Source: Polyangiaceae bacterium (lineage in GTDB: Bacteria > Myxococcota_A > Polyangia > Polyangiales > Polyangiaceae). From it: DNA of 64,000 nucleotides. Position 1 is the stretch's first letter, and each line of letters begins with the position of its first letter. Both the position numbers and the translations under genes were made by a program. This document shows, piece after piece, positions 16,534-23,910 of this stretch. A model generated the notes under the pieces. It did not search any database and was not told the origin of the DNA. It was given only the letters and a program-made list of their open reading frames with translations. Location: contig JAHBVX010000002.1 in assembly GCA_019637295.1 (NCBI GenBank), positions 124,001-188,000 on the forward strand, read 5' to 3'.

Positions 16534-17697
16534 TCACCGCTCGATGGCGCGCGGCTCACCAACGTGCTCCTCACCTAGGGTCACCCTTGCCGGCAACCCC
16601 GCCTCGAGCAGCGTCCAGCGTTGCTTCTCCGCGGCGCCGTGCTCCAGGGGTCCGAGCACGAGGGAGAACCCCGCGTCCTCTTGACGGCGAGTCTCGAACA
16701 CGCGCAAGGAAGCGCCGCGCGCGTCGATGCGTCGCCCGAGGGTCAAGAGCGGCGCAACCGTGGCGGCGCGATCGATCTCGACGAAGTACGCGTCGTCGAG
16801 GAACACCGAGATGACACCGAAGGGCACCTCCCCTGCCTTCGGACGCAGCGACAAGCCGCGACACAGCAGCGTCGGACTCACTGGGACGGGGCTCTGCCAC
16901 TCGGCCAGCGGCTTGGCTACGCCGCGGGCGACGATGCGGAGCTGAAGCCCCGCGAGCAGATCCTGCGCCGAGATGGGCAACGCGAGCGACGTCCACGGCG
17001 GCGCGCCGCTGCCCTCGGCCTGCATCACCACACACTCCTCGCGGGCCGCCCCGGCGCGCACGCACGCCTCCGCGCCGCCCGCGGGGATGCTCGCCAGCAC
17101 GCGCGCGGCGTCGCCCAGGGGCGTGAGCGCGCTCACACGCGCGCGGTAGCGCGCCTGCGTCAGCTCGGGCCGACACGGGATGCAGCTACGACCGGACGGA
17201 CACTCGCGGAGCTCGGGCTTCGCGGCCTTGCACTCCTTGCCAGCGCAGCACCCCGCGCCGCAGCTCTCGCGAGCAGGCAGCAGGATGGGCGCTTCGGCGC
17301 GCGCCTCGGCCGCCGCCTCGAGAGGCACGATCCGGGGCTCGACGCTCGCGCCCGTGGCGGGCGTCGACTGCGGCTCGCGACTCGCGACCACGAACAACAC
17401 GCTCGCCGCGGCCGCGCCCAGGGCGACCGCCACGAGGTGAGTGCCCCAGCCGAAGCGTCGCGCGCGCTCGTCAGCCAGGGAGACGACCCGAGCGCTCTGG
17501 GCCCCAGGCTCCGCCGCCGTCAGCGGCGCTCGCTCCCCCAGCTGCCGGAGGCGCGGGGGCAGCTCACCCGTGAACTCCTCGCCTGCCGCCTCGGCGCGGC
17601 GCACCTCGGCCTCGGTCGTCGGGATCAGCTCGCGTGACAGCGCGCGACAGGCGAGCGCCGACAGCTCCGGATCGTCTTGGTCGTGCGGGTCCGTCAT
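16534..17697 (-). CDS. Probable anti-sigma factor with Cys-rich extracytoplasmic domain
   Basis: 387 residues. The ATG at 17697 overlaps the ECF sigma gene's stop by four bases (ATGA). The layout is a cytoplasmic part (1-83, with LACRALSRELIPTTEAEV), one membrane span (84-106) and a large outer part. I do not see a classic HxxxCxxC zinc anti-sigma motif. Just outside the membrane sit seven Cys between residues 146 and 175 (ESCGAGCCAGKEC, ECPSGRSCIPC), followed by about 210 residues including VVMQAEGSGAPPWTSLALPI. Anti-sigma function is inferred from position, coupling and topology. The Cys cluster might sense metals or thiol state. It ends 5 bp from the convergent zinc-ribbon gene. Confidence 0.7.
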   Translation of the reverse strand: MTDPHDQDDPELSALACRALSRELIPTTEAEVRRAEAAGEEFTGELPPRLRQLGERAPLTAAEPGAQSARVVSLADERARRFGWGTHLVAVALGAAAASVLFVVASREPQSTPATGASVEPRIVPLEAAAEARAEAPILLPARESCGAGCCAGKECKAAKPELRECPSGRSCIPCRPELTQARYRARVSALTPLGDAARVLASIPAGGAEACVRAGAAREECVVMQAEGSGAPPWTSLALPISAQDLLAGLQLRIVARGVAKPLAEWQSPVPVSPTLLCRGLSLRPKAGEVPFGVISVFLDDAYFVEIDRAATVAPLLTLGRRIDARGASLRVFETRRQEDAGFSLVLGPLEHGAAEKQRWTLLEAGLPARVTLGEEHVGEPRAIER

Positions 17698-18368
17698 GAC
17701 TCCTCCTCCGGCGCGGCGCCGTCGGCCACCACGAAAGCCTTCAGCTTCTGCAGCGCCCGCTTGCGGATCGCGCGGATGTTGTCGCTCGTGATGCCCCACC
17801 GGGTGGCGAGCTCGGCGCTGACCTCGTTGGGCAGCCGTTGATGGGGTTCGCCGACTCGCTGGTACAGGGCCGTCACGCGCAAGACATCCTGCTCGCGCTC
17901 GCTCAACTGCGCCAGGCCCCGGCGCAAGGCGCGGACCTCGTCGGTGGAGCTCGGCGCCTCGTCGATGTCGTCGCAGCTCACTCGCTCGAGGTACGGCGAT
18001 GCGCTGACCTCGCGCTGCCGACTCAGCTGATCCGCGAGCAGGTTCTGCGCGATGCGACCCAACCACGCCCGCGTCCGCAGCCTCATCCGCTCGGGATCGT
18101 CGATGCCGTCGCGATCGAACGTGTGCGCGCGCTCGAAGGCGCGATGAAAGGTCTCCTGCACCAGGTCCTCCGCGCCAATCCCGGCGTGCGCGAGCAAACG
18201 CGACGAGCGACTCATCAGCACGCCGTACAGGTAGCGTACGTGCCTCTCGTACAGCTCCGCCTCGGCGCGGCGAGCAGCCGCTCCGTCCCGCGCTCGCTGC
18301 GCCACCCGGCGCAGCAAGACGGCATCGTCCGGCGGAGGCGTTGACGACGACAAGCTCGGGGAAACCAT
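17694..18368 (-). CDS. ECF-type RNA polymerase sigma factor
   Basis: 224 residues from ATG 18368; an in-frame GTG at 18410 would extend it into the inverted repeat and is less likely. Sigma region 2 is visible as AEDLVQETFHRAFERAHTFD with RAWLGRIAQNLLADQLSRQR; region 4 as LAQLSEREQDVLRVTALYQR and a helix-turn-helix in ELATRWGITSDNIRAIRKRA. The linker between them is about 45 residues. An upstream N-terminal segment of about 30 residues is Ser/Pro-rich. It is the promoter-proximal gene of a two-gene unit with the anti-sigma candidate, and its promoter region is shared with the divergent deacetylase. Confidence 0.88.
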   Translation of the reverse strand: MVSPSLSSSTPPPDDAVLLRRVAQRARDGAAARRAEAELYERHVRYLYGVLMSRSSRLLAHAGIGAEDLVQETFHRAFERAHTFDRDGIDDPERMRLRTRAWLGRIAQNLLADQLSRQREVSASPYLERVSCDDIDEAPSSTDEVRALRRGLAQLSEREQDVLRVTALYQRVGEPHQRLPNEVSAELATRWGITSDNIRAIRKRALQKLKAFVVADGAAPEEES

Positions 18369-18390
18369 GGCACACGCTCGCTCGAGAGCG

Positions 18391-18439
18391 TCTACGGAAA
18401 AGCGTGACACCGGCCTCGAGCGTCACGCTTCGCGGTAGA
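18391..18439. promoter_or_regulatory. Long inverted repeat in the sigma factor / deacetylase divergent region
   Basis: Arms 18391-18408 and 18422-18439 match at 15 of 18 positions; the inner AAGCGTGAC / GTCACGCTT (18400-18408 and 18422-18430) is perfect. The 13-bp centre is at 18409-18421. It occupies the middle of the 77-bp gap between the ECF sigma ATG (18368) and the deacetylase ATG (18446), so the same motif faces both genes. It could be a two-way ECF promoter element or an operator. Confidence 0.6.
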
Positions 18440-18445
18440 CCGTGC

Positions 18446-19423
18446 ATGAAACGCTTCTGGCTCCTGCTCACCGCACTGCTGACCTTCGCTTCCTCCGGGC
18501 TGGCCAGCGAGGGGGCCGCCCCTGCCCCGGGCGCCGCCTGCGACGCCGGGCCCACCGCCGTACCGACCGTGCACTCGCGCTCCCCAGCGGCGCCGGGCCG
18601 CGTGACGCTGACCTTCGACGACGGTCCCCACCCGGGCAAGACGCCGCGGGTGCTCGATCTCTTGCGCGAGCAGCAGCTGACCGCCACCTTCTTCTTGGTC
18701 GGGCACGCCATCCGCAAGAACACCTTCCGGCTCGTGCAGCGCATGGTGGCCGAAGGGCACACCCTCGGCTCCCACAGCTACAACCACGACGTGAACATGG
18801 CGCTGCGGCGCAGCGGCCCGAAGGCCGTCGAGTACGTCCGCGGTCAGCACGAGGTCACGCAGATCTTGATCGAGCTCGCGCTGCTCGCACAGTCCGAGGT
18901 GCAGTTCGAGCAACTGTTCATGCGCGTCTTCGAAGAGAAGCAGTTTCGCTACCTACCCTCGGGCAAGCTGCGCCACTGGCAGCAGTTCGCGAACAATCAC
19001 CGCGCGCTGTTGAACGAGCAGGGCTACGCCCCGGGCAAGCGGCCCTACCCCATTGTGTTCTCGCGACCGCCGGGCGGAAATCCCTACGTAGCCGGCGGCG
19101 AGAAGTGGCAGCGCGACGTGTACGACGAGGCGCTGCGCGCCCTCGGTCACGTCAACGTCCTGTGGCACTCCGAGTCCGGCGACACCCACCCGCACAAGAA
19201 GCACGACTTCGCCTTCCTGACGGAGAACCTGCGCCGCGGCGCCCGTCGCGGCGGCGTAATCTTGATCCACGACTACATCCGCACCGACGCGCTAGTGAGC
19301 GCCCTGGGCGAGATGAAGCGCTCGGGACAAGTCAGCATCGTCCCCCTGACGGCGCCAGCCCAGAGCAAGACGACCGCGTGCTCGAGCGAGCAGCTCAGCG
19401 TCGCGTCGAACCCCGGCAGCTGA
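18446..19423 (+). CDS. Exported polysaccharide deacetylase (NodB/CE4) with a large insertion
   Basis: 325 residues from ATG 18446, with signal peptide FWLLLTALLTFASSGLASEG and no lipobox Cys. CE4 motif 1 is VTLTFDDGPHPGKT (catalytic and metal Asp), motif 2 is GSHSYNHD (the two metal His). Between motif 2 and the next core block, FSRPPGGNPYVAG (the R-PP-G motif), there are about 110 residues, longer than usual, holding helical segments such as LALLAQSEVQFEQLFMRV. The C-terminal block GVILIHDYIRT contains the catalytic His. It should remove acetyl groups from amino sugars of peptidoglycan or an exopolysaccharide. Promoter shared with the ECF sigma factor suggests envelope-stress control. Confidence 0.85.
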   Translation: MKRFWLLLTALLTFASSGLASEGAAPAPGAACDAGPTAVPTVHSRSPAAPGRVTLTFDDGPHPGKTPRVLDLLREQQLTATFFLVGHAIRKNTFRLVQRMVAEGHTLGSHSYNHDVNMALRRSGPKAVEYVRGQHEVTQILIELALLAQSEVQFEQLFMRVFEEKQFRYLPSGKLRHWQQFANNHRALLNEQGYAPGKRPYPIVFSRPPGGNPYVAGGEKWQRDVYDEALRALGHVNVLWHSESGDTHPHKKHDFAFLTENLRRGARRGGVILIHDYIRTDALVSALGEMKRSGQVSIVPLTAPAQSKTTACSSEQLSVASNPGS

Positions 19424-19469
19424 TCGCTCCCCATGTCGGTCCGGCGCGGAAACGCCGCGCTGCCGTGTG

Positions 19470-19790
19470 CTATACGTCGCTTTGGATGCGATGACTGGCC
19501 AAGCAGCCGAGATGATGCAGGGGCAGCGCTGCGGACTCCATGGCGTGCAGCTGCGTAATCGGAAGCGGGGTAACCCGCGTCTCGGCACTCCGCGTGGTCA
19601 CGAACTCTTCCACCGCGCATGGCAGGCGGAGCTTGCCATGCCTGACCTTGAGCGCGATCTCCCACGGCACCGCCGCGGAGAGCAAGAGCACGTTGCGTTC
19701 GTCCTCGAGGTGCCGGCGCACCTTGGCCGAGAGACGCTTTGGTGCGGCCCGCATCCAGATCCAGACCTGGGTGTCGAGCAGAATCCTCAT
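19470..19790 (-). CDS. VapC-like PIN-domain toxin, C-terminally truncated
   Basis: 106 residues. MRILLDTQVWIW (first PIN Asp) and AAVPWEIALKVRHGKLRLP (the Glu block) match PIN toxins of the VapC type, as does PITQLHAMESAALPLHH. Family members then continue with a DPFDR-like block and 15-20 more residues carrying the remaining acidic metal ligands. Here the frame instead reads LGCLASHRIQSDV and stops. The missing acidic residues probably leave it inactive. The ATG overlaps the antitoxin stop by four bases (19787-19790). A weak 6-bp hairpin at 19444-19460 follows. Confidence 0.7.
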   Translation of the reverse strand: MRILLDTQVWIWMRAAPKRLSAKVRRHLEDERNVLLLSAAVPWEIALKVRHGKLRLPCAVEEFVTTRSAETRVTPLPITQLHAMESAALPLHHLGCLASHRIQSDV

Positions 19791-20077
19791 CGGCGACGGC
19801 GCTCGTGCCCCGTACGCCGCGCGCCTTTCCCCGGCGCTATCGCCTCGCCGTAGAATGCGGCGATCACTTCATCGGATAGCGGAGCATCGAAGTCGTCGGC
19901 AATCCACACCGCCCGTTCGTCACCGCCGAGGCACCGCGGTCCCTCCGCGCTTTCGAGGGGAACCAGGCGCGCCACGGGCCGCCCGGCATCGGCGATGATG
20001 ATCTCCTCGCCGGCGCGTACGCGCCTGAGCAGACGCGACAGCTGCGTCTTCGCCTCGTACACGTTTACGGAACTCAT
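19787..20077 (-). CDS. PHD/YefM-family antitoxin
   Basis: 96 residues. NVYEAKTQLSRLLRRVRAGE followed by IIIADAGRPVARLVPL is the standard PHD/YefM N-terminal DNA-binding fold. The C-terminal half (VWIADDFDAPLSDEVIAAFY) is the segment that normally wraps the toxin; it is intact and ends in a basic GKGARRTGHERRRR tail. ATG 20077 agrees with the family's usual start. It is transcribed first and coupled by a four-base overlap to the toxin. Promoter and operator are visible just upstream. Confidence 0.85.
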   Translation of the reverse strand: MSSVNVYEAKTQLSRLLRRVRAGEEIIIADAGRPVARLVPLESAEGPRCLGGDERAVWIADDFDAPLSDEVIAAFYGEAIAPGKGARRTGHERRRR

Positions 20078-20083
20078 CCGCGA

Positions 20084-20113
20084 AATCTAGGCTTGGTCAA
20101 GAGCTTGGTCAAG
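20084..20113 (-). promoter_or_regulatory. Toxin-antitoxin promoter overlapping two CTTGGTCAAG operators
   Basis: On the minus strand TTGACC (20107-20112) is followed after 17 bp by TAGATT (20084-20089), a good housekeeping promoter. Two identical dyads CTTGGTCAAG (20092-20101 and 20104-20113), 12 bp apart, cover the -35 box and spacer. This layout fits autorepression by the antitoxin. The expected start point falls at or next to ATG 20077, so the mRNA may be leaderless. Confidence 0.6.
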
Positions 20114-20243
20114 GTTCAGGCATGACAACTGCGGCGGCTGGATGCACCTGTTGTGCGCGATGATGGCGCAGCTGGACCACAGCATCGACCTGCGCGAAGG
20201 CGCGCTCCAAGAAATGAGCTTGGCGCAACCGCGCGGTGACGCC

Positions 20244-21407
20244 TCAAGCTGGCGCCGCCAGGGCGCTCTTCGACGACTCGCGTCGGCCGGCCAGCGCCTT
20301 GCCACCCCAGGCGAAGAAGTACGCCGCGATGGTCAGCTCGAGGTAGCTGTGGAACATGCTCAGGCTCAGGTACACGTTGCGAGCGCGGGTGGCGCCGAAG
20401 AAGGCGGCGGCGACGACGGCCAGGGCCGCCATGGCCACCAGCGCGATGCCGAGCGGACCGAAGTCCGCGAACGCGGAGCGCACGGAGGTGCGAAACGGCG
20501 TCGGGGCCTCCCGGGCGACGTCGTCTTGCGGGATGAGCAGCAGCCACGCCGAGTAGTGCACCGACTGCAGGAACACGTAGCTGTAGAGCAGGCCATAGGA
20601 GTGCTCCCAGCGAAAGCCCGGCGCGACCCACTCCGCAGCCACCGCGAAGTGCAGGCCCATGGCGCTCAGCCCCCCCACGGACTCGGTGAGCTGCCACGGA
20701 TGGGCGAAGAACAGCACCGCCGCGGCTCCAAAGATCACCGCCAGCGGAATGAGCGCCGCGCGGCGACTGCTGCGAAACAGCCACAACCAAAGCCCGACCG
20801 CGATCAGGTTGTGCAGGTGCACGAACACCAGCCGCGTCCAGCCGGGCTCCACCCAGGAGAACCACGCCAGCGCGCCGAGCACCGGCAGCGCGAGAAACGC
20901 GCGACCCCCGGACGGGACGAGCTCGTCCCACGGGTTTGCCCCGGTCGCGCGCGCGGCGCGACGCTCCGAGTGGCGCTTGACGGCGCCCGCGATCAAACCG
21001 AGCAGAATCCACACGCACACGAAGGCGTGCTCGGCCCGCGCCAAGACGATGCCCCGCGCGCCGGTCTCCTGGAAGATCCGAAAGGCGATCAGCGACGCGC
21101 ACGCGATCCACACCACGTGCTTCCACCAAGCGGGTAGCGCGCGACGCAGCACGAGGTAGCGCACGTCCGCGGCCACGTGCAGCACCCCGAGCAGCACGGG
21201 CCCGAGCACGAACAAGAGCATCGGGAACGTCGCCGCGAGCGTGAACGCCACCAGCGCGTGGCCGACCGCCAACAGCGTGACGCGCCGATCCCGACGGACG
21301 AGCCACTCGCTCAGCGAGGGGATCCGCAGCGCCTGCTGCAGCAGCAGGCGCCGCAGCCGATCGATCGGCGCGGCCGCTCGCTCGAGAGCGAGCGCGCCGC
21401 TCGTCAC
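20244..21407 (-). CDS. Polytopic membrane protein of unknown function
   Basis: 387 residues from GTG 21407, which overlaps the upstream stop by four bases (GTGA). I count about nine hydrophobic spans, e.g. LLAVGHALVAFTLAATFPML, FVLGPVLLGVLHVAADVRYL, FVCVWILLGLIAGAV, LVFVHLHNLIAVGLWLWLF and VAMAALAVVAAAFFGAT. Several His sit near spans (GHALV, VLHVAADVRY, VHLHNL, SMFHSYLELT), which could bind metal or heme. The pattern recalls polytopic membrane oxygenases such as the Brp/Blh type, but I cannot confirm that. It follows a MYXO-CTERM protein and is translationally coupled to it. Confidence 0.75.
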   Translation of the reverse strand: MTSGALALERAAAPIDRLRRLLLQQALRIPSLSEWLVRRDRRVTLLAVGHALVAFTLAATFPMLLFVLGPVLLGVLHVAADVRYLVLRRALPAWWKHVVWIACASLIAFRIFQETGARGIVLARAEHAFVCVWILLGLIAGAVKRHSERRAARATGANPWDELVPSGGRAFLALPVLGALAWFSWVEPGWTRLVFVHLHNLIAVGLWLWLFRSSRRAALIPLAVIFGAAAVLFFAHPWQLTESVGGLSAMGLHFAVAAEWVAPGFRWEHSYGLLYSYVFLQSVHYSAWLLLIPQDDVAREAPTPFRTSVRSAFADFGPLGIALVAMAALAVVAAAFFGATRARNVYLSLSMFHSYLELTIAAYFFAWGGKALAGRRESSKSALAAPA

Positions 21408-21859
21408 TCCTGGCCCCGACCCTTGCGGCGACGCGCCACGGCCCAAGCCAGCGCGCCCAGGGCGCCCCACAGCGCCGAGAGCGAGGCACCCGCCTGCCAC
21501 GGCCGCACGGCGCAGCCGCCGTCGTCGTCACTCGACTGTGAGGTGCCGCTGCCGCCGGTGCCGCTGCCGCCCGTGCCGCTGCCGCCCGTGCCGCTCCCGC
21601 CCGTGCCCGCGCTGCCGCCGCCCGCCCCGCCCGCGTTCGGCTGGCACAGATCGCAGTCCACCTCGAAGCCGCCATCCGGCCCCGGCTTCTGGCACTTCTG
21701 CGTCACGCAGGTGCCGGGCGACTTGAAGTCCGGCGGCGCGGTGTTGCAGGCCGCGCCGGGGGTGTTGCAGGAGTCTGGCGGCGGGACGTCCGCGCTCGCG
21801 CTCGCCACGACGAGTGATGCTGCCAAGAGCGCCCCGAGGGACGCGATTCGTTTCGACAT
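21404..21859 (-). CDS. Small MYXO-CTERM exported protein with GTGGS repeats
   Basis: 151 residues from ATG 21859, the start that gives a signal peptide (SLGALLAASLVVASASA). The mature N-terminus has six Cys (SCNTPGAACNTAPPD, GTCVTQKCQKPG, DCDLCQPN). A linker of four to five GTGGS units follows, then DDDGGCAVRPW, a hydrophobic helix and ARRRKGRGQE, a MYXO-CTERM tail. Members of this class are exported and anchored by the tail. Its stop overlaps the start of the membrane protein at 21407, the strongest hint to a partner. Confidence 0.78.
   Translation of the reverse strand: MSKRIASLGALLAASLVVASASADVPPPDSCNTPGAACNTAPPDFKSPGTCVTQKCQKPGPDGGFEVDCDLCQPNAGGAGGGSAGTGGSGTGGSGTGGSGTGGSGTSQSSDDDGGCAVRPWQAGASLSALWGALGALAWAVARRRKGRGQE
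21543..21602. repeat. Four tandem 15-bp units encoding GTGGS
   Basis: Four adjacent copies of GTGCCGCTGCCGCCC with single-base changes. They are in frame in the MYXO-CTERM protein at 21404-21859 and encode its linker. The unit differs in sequence from that at 11161-11265 although the peptide type is similar. Confidence 0.85.
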
Positions 21860-22073
21860 GCCGCAGAGGATGCGGCATCGCCGGGAGGGAAGCAAGCGTG
21901 CACCCGGCGGCGCCCGCTAGCACCAGGCGCGGCTTCCTGGCGCTGGGACTTGAGCGCTCTCCCACCCGCACTGGGGCATCGCGCCGACCGTGCAGCGGTC
22001 GCTGCAGATTGCCGAACCGCCGGGAGCTGGGGCTCAGGCACCTCGGGGAGACGACCGATCTGCACTGACGGGG

Positions 22074-22481
22074 CTATGGGATCGTCACGCCACCGATCGG
22101 GTGCGGGTTGAAGGCGACTTCCCATCGGAAGCCATCGGGATCGGTGAAGTAGCCGCTGTAGCCGCCCCACTCGCGCTGCTGGGCGTCGTGGACCGTTGCG
22201 CCCGCAGCGAGAGCCGTCGCGAGGGCCGTGTCGACCTCGGCAGGGGACGCGACGTTGTGCGCGAGGGTGAACGGCAGCGTGCCGCCACGCGTGACGTCGC
22301 CGATCTCGGCCCGGGCTCCGTCCTCCGTCCAGAGGGAGAGCACCAGCTTGGTGCCAACGTGGATCATCACGACGTCGTCCCCCGTGAAGGCGGCGGGCCA
22401 GCCGAGCCCGTCGACATAGAAGCTGCGCGCCCGGCCAAGGTCGGCGACGACGAGCGTCACGAAGTTCAGGCGAGGTTCCAT
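22074..22481 (-). CDS. VOC-superfamily protein (glyoxalase/bleomycin-resistance fold)
   Basis: 135 residues from ATG 22481. It has the paired beta-alpha-beta units of the family: LNFVTLVVADLGRARSFYVD (first unit) and TLPFTLAHNVASPAEVDTA with YSGYFTDPDGFRWEVAFNP (second unit). The GYFTDPDGFRWEV ending is typical of COG0346-like members. VOC proteins include lyases, dioxygenases and binding proteins; the metal-ligand set is not clear enough to choose. Gaps of more than 200 bp on each side suggest it is transcribed alone. Confidence 0.82.
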   Translation of the reverse strand: MEPRLNFVTLVVADLGRARSFYVDGLGWPAAFTGDDVVMIHVGTKLVLSLWTEDGARAEIGDVTRGGTLPFTLAHNVASPAEVDTALATALAAGATVHDAQQREWGGYSGYFTDPDGFRWEVAFNPHPIGGVTIP

Positions 22482-22709
22482 GCCCTGGTTCTACCCGGAG
22501 GGGCGCTGCAGCGCATAGGTGGAATGAAGGGGGTAGTTGGAGAGCGTCTGAGCGCCGAAACGGCGGCTGCCAGAGCGCGAAGCACCATGGGTGCGCCGCA
22601 CTTGGCGCGTTTCTCGAGGGCTCTGTAGACCAGGATGGGAAACGTCACCGGCGCCGCGCGCGACGCCATCGGGAAGCGCCGCGATCACGTGCGCACGACA
22701 CCCGCGCGG

Positions 22710-23516
22710 TCAGGGCACGACCTTCATCACGTAGTTCGGGTAGCGGACCGCGAAGGCAAGGCGCACCGTCTGCGCATACTCGGGGCTGCCCTTCTTCGCC
22801 TCCACGGTGGTGAGCACGTCGCGTCCGTCTTTGGCCGTCAGGTAGCTGACCACCAGCCGCTCCTCCGCGTCGATCCCCTTCCAGAAGGTCTCCAGGAACA
22901 GCGCGTTGCCTTCCCGATTGACGAGCTCGAGCTTCGGCGGCGTCACGGTCAGATCCAGCGTGCCCACCTTCGCGCCGTCGCGGCTGAACTCCAGCTTGCG
23001 CACGGACCGCGGCGGGCTCTTGTCCTCGAACCGACCCGGCGCCTGCAGCACCTCGAACCCACGACGCCGTAGCAGCTCCTCGATGGCGAAGGGGTACAGG
23101 TGGTCACCCGGCGCCGCCTCCGTGCTGCCGTAGGGGCCCCGCGTCCCGGGCTCGTCCGGCGGCAAGTGCACGTTCACCGAGATGGGCGCGGCGCCCTGCT
23201 CCTTCACCAGCTTCTCGAGCGCGAGCGCGTCGTCGTTGGCGCTGTGCAGCACCAGGCGCCAGGGCTTGCCAGCCAGCACCTCCACGACCCCGAGCTCGTG
23301 GCCGTCCTTGTAGATCCGAAACCACTTGTCCACCTGCTGCTGAACGAAGCGTCCGTCTGCCGGCGCGGCGCTCGGAGTGCTCGATGGGGCCGGCGCTACC
23401 GACACCGACGCGACGGGCGCGCCGGGAGCCGCGGGGGCTGAGCGGTCGTCACAGCCGCCCACCAGCGCGGCCAGGGTCACCAGGGCCGCGCAGGCCCGCG
23501 CTGGCAAGGTCGTCAT
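22710..23516 (-). CDS. Lipoprotein of unknown function
   Basis: 268 residues from ATG 23516. The signal ends LVGGCDD (lipobox VGGC). After an Ala/Pro/Ser-rich linker (about 25-55) comes a 210-residue domain with KWFRIYKDGHELGVVEVLAG, LVLHSANDDALALEKLVKEQ and a C-terminal VRLAFAVRYPNYVMKVVP. Charged and strand-rich, it reads as a soluble periplasmic domain, perhaps ligand-binding. No recognised motif. It stands apart from its neighbours, with a 394-bp region upstream. Confidence 0.75.
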   Translation of the reverse strand: MTTLPARACAALVTLAALVGGCDDRSAPAAPGAPVASVSVAPAPSSTPSAAPADGRFVQQQVDKWFRIYKDGHELGVVEVLAGKPWRLVLHSANDDALALEKLVKEQGAAPISVNVHLPPDEPGTRGPYGSTEAAPGDHLYPFAIEELLRRRGFEVLQAPGRFEDKSPPRSVRKLEFSRDGAKVGTLDLTVTPPKLELVNREGNALFLETFWKGIDAEERLVVSYLTAKDGRDVLTTVEAKKGSPEYAQTVRLAFAVRYPNYVMKVVP

Positions 23517-23618
23517 ACCGAGAGCTTACGCACGACCCGGCCGCGGGATCTCGTGTTTCCTTGTTGGTCAGACGCGGGAACGTCGCGGCGCGCCGCGTTG
23601 CGCCGTGATCACGCGAAC

Positions 23619-23683
23619 GCTCGGGCGAACCGGGCTGAGCTCGGGCGAACAAACCGCGGTCAGCTCGGCCAAACCAACCGCGG
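23619..23683. repeat. Degenerate direct repeats, period 20-24 bp
   Basis: GCTCGGGCGAAC occurs at 23619-23630 and 23639-23650, with a variant GCTCGGCCAAAC at 23663-23674. Interleaved with it, AACCGCGG occurs at 23652-23659 and 23676-23683. The spacing is not constant, so this is not a CRISPR array; it may be regulatory or slippage-derived. Confidence 0.55.
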
Positions 23684-23847
23684 CTGGGGCGAGCGAACAC
23701 TAGGCAGATGTCGAGCATGGGGTTGGTCTGGCTGCCATGGCGGCACACAGGACGGACATGCACAGACTGCACAGCGCGCCGTCGTAACCGCACAGCGCCC
23801 GCAGGCGCCACGGCAGTGAGCACACCCGCTGCCGGAGGTTTCTTCAT
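23660..23847 (-). pseudogene. Possible small cysteine-rich protein gene with an apparent frameshift
   Basis: An ATG at 23847 follows a perfect AGGAGGA (23854-23860, six-base spacing) and begins MKKPPAAGVLTAVAP. That frame then turns Arg-rich and runs on into the next gene. From about 23824 a different frame reads GCAHCRGACGRCAVTTARC then AVCACPSCVPPW and stops at 23660-23662; it has regular CxxC spacing but no start codon of its own. Joining them needs a one-base shift. Either this is a broken or mis-sequenced Cys-rich mini-protein gene, or the Cys pattern is chance in GC-rich DNA. Function unknown. Confidence 0.3.
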
Positions 23848-23853
23848 GGGGGC

Positions 23854-23860
23854 TCCTCCT
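23854..23860 (-). promoter_or_regulatory. Perfect Shine-Dalgarno sequence before ATG 23847
   Basis: On the minus strand AGGAGGA is followed by GCCCCC and ATG. It is among the strongest ribosome-binding sites in this window, although no long conserved ORF follows, which is why the small-gene candidate deserves attention. Confidence 0.6.
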
Positions 23861-23910
23861 GGCGCCGGCGGGCTCAGCCAGAGTGTACCCAGCATGCGCG
23901 GTCGGCGGTC

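Larger units (their letters stand above)
23517..23910. other. 394-bp intergenic region with degenerate direct repeats and a small ORF candidate
   Basis: This stretch lies between a lipoprotein gene and the FHA/sigma-54 activator gene, both minus-strand. It holds direct repeats at 23619-23683, a perfect Shine-Dalgarno sequence and ATG at 23845-23860, and a Cys-dense reading frame at 23660-23847. Beyond these I see nothing that looks like a gene or RNA. Confidence 0.6.

Noticed and set aside
19444-19460. Hairpin GCGCGG/CCGCGC as a terminator between toxin and deacetylase genes
   Set aside because: Stem of six pairs, no T-run on either strand.
22482-22709. Small minus-strand frames upstream of the VOC gene
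   Set aside because: No ribosome site, no domain features and overlap with each other in several frames.
23619-23683. Direct repeats at 23.6 kb as a CRISPR
   Set aside because: Only three short, unequal copies with irregular spacing and no cas genes.
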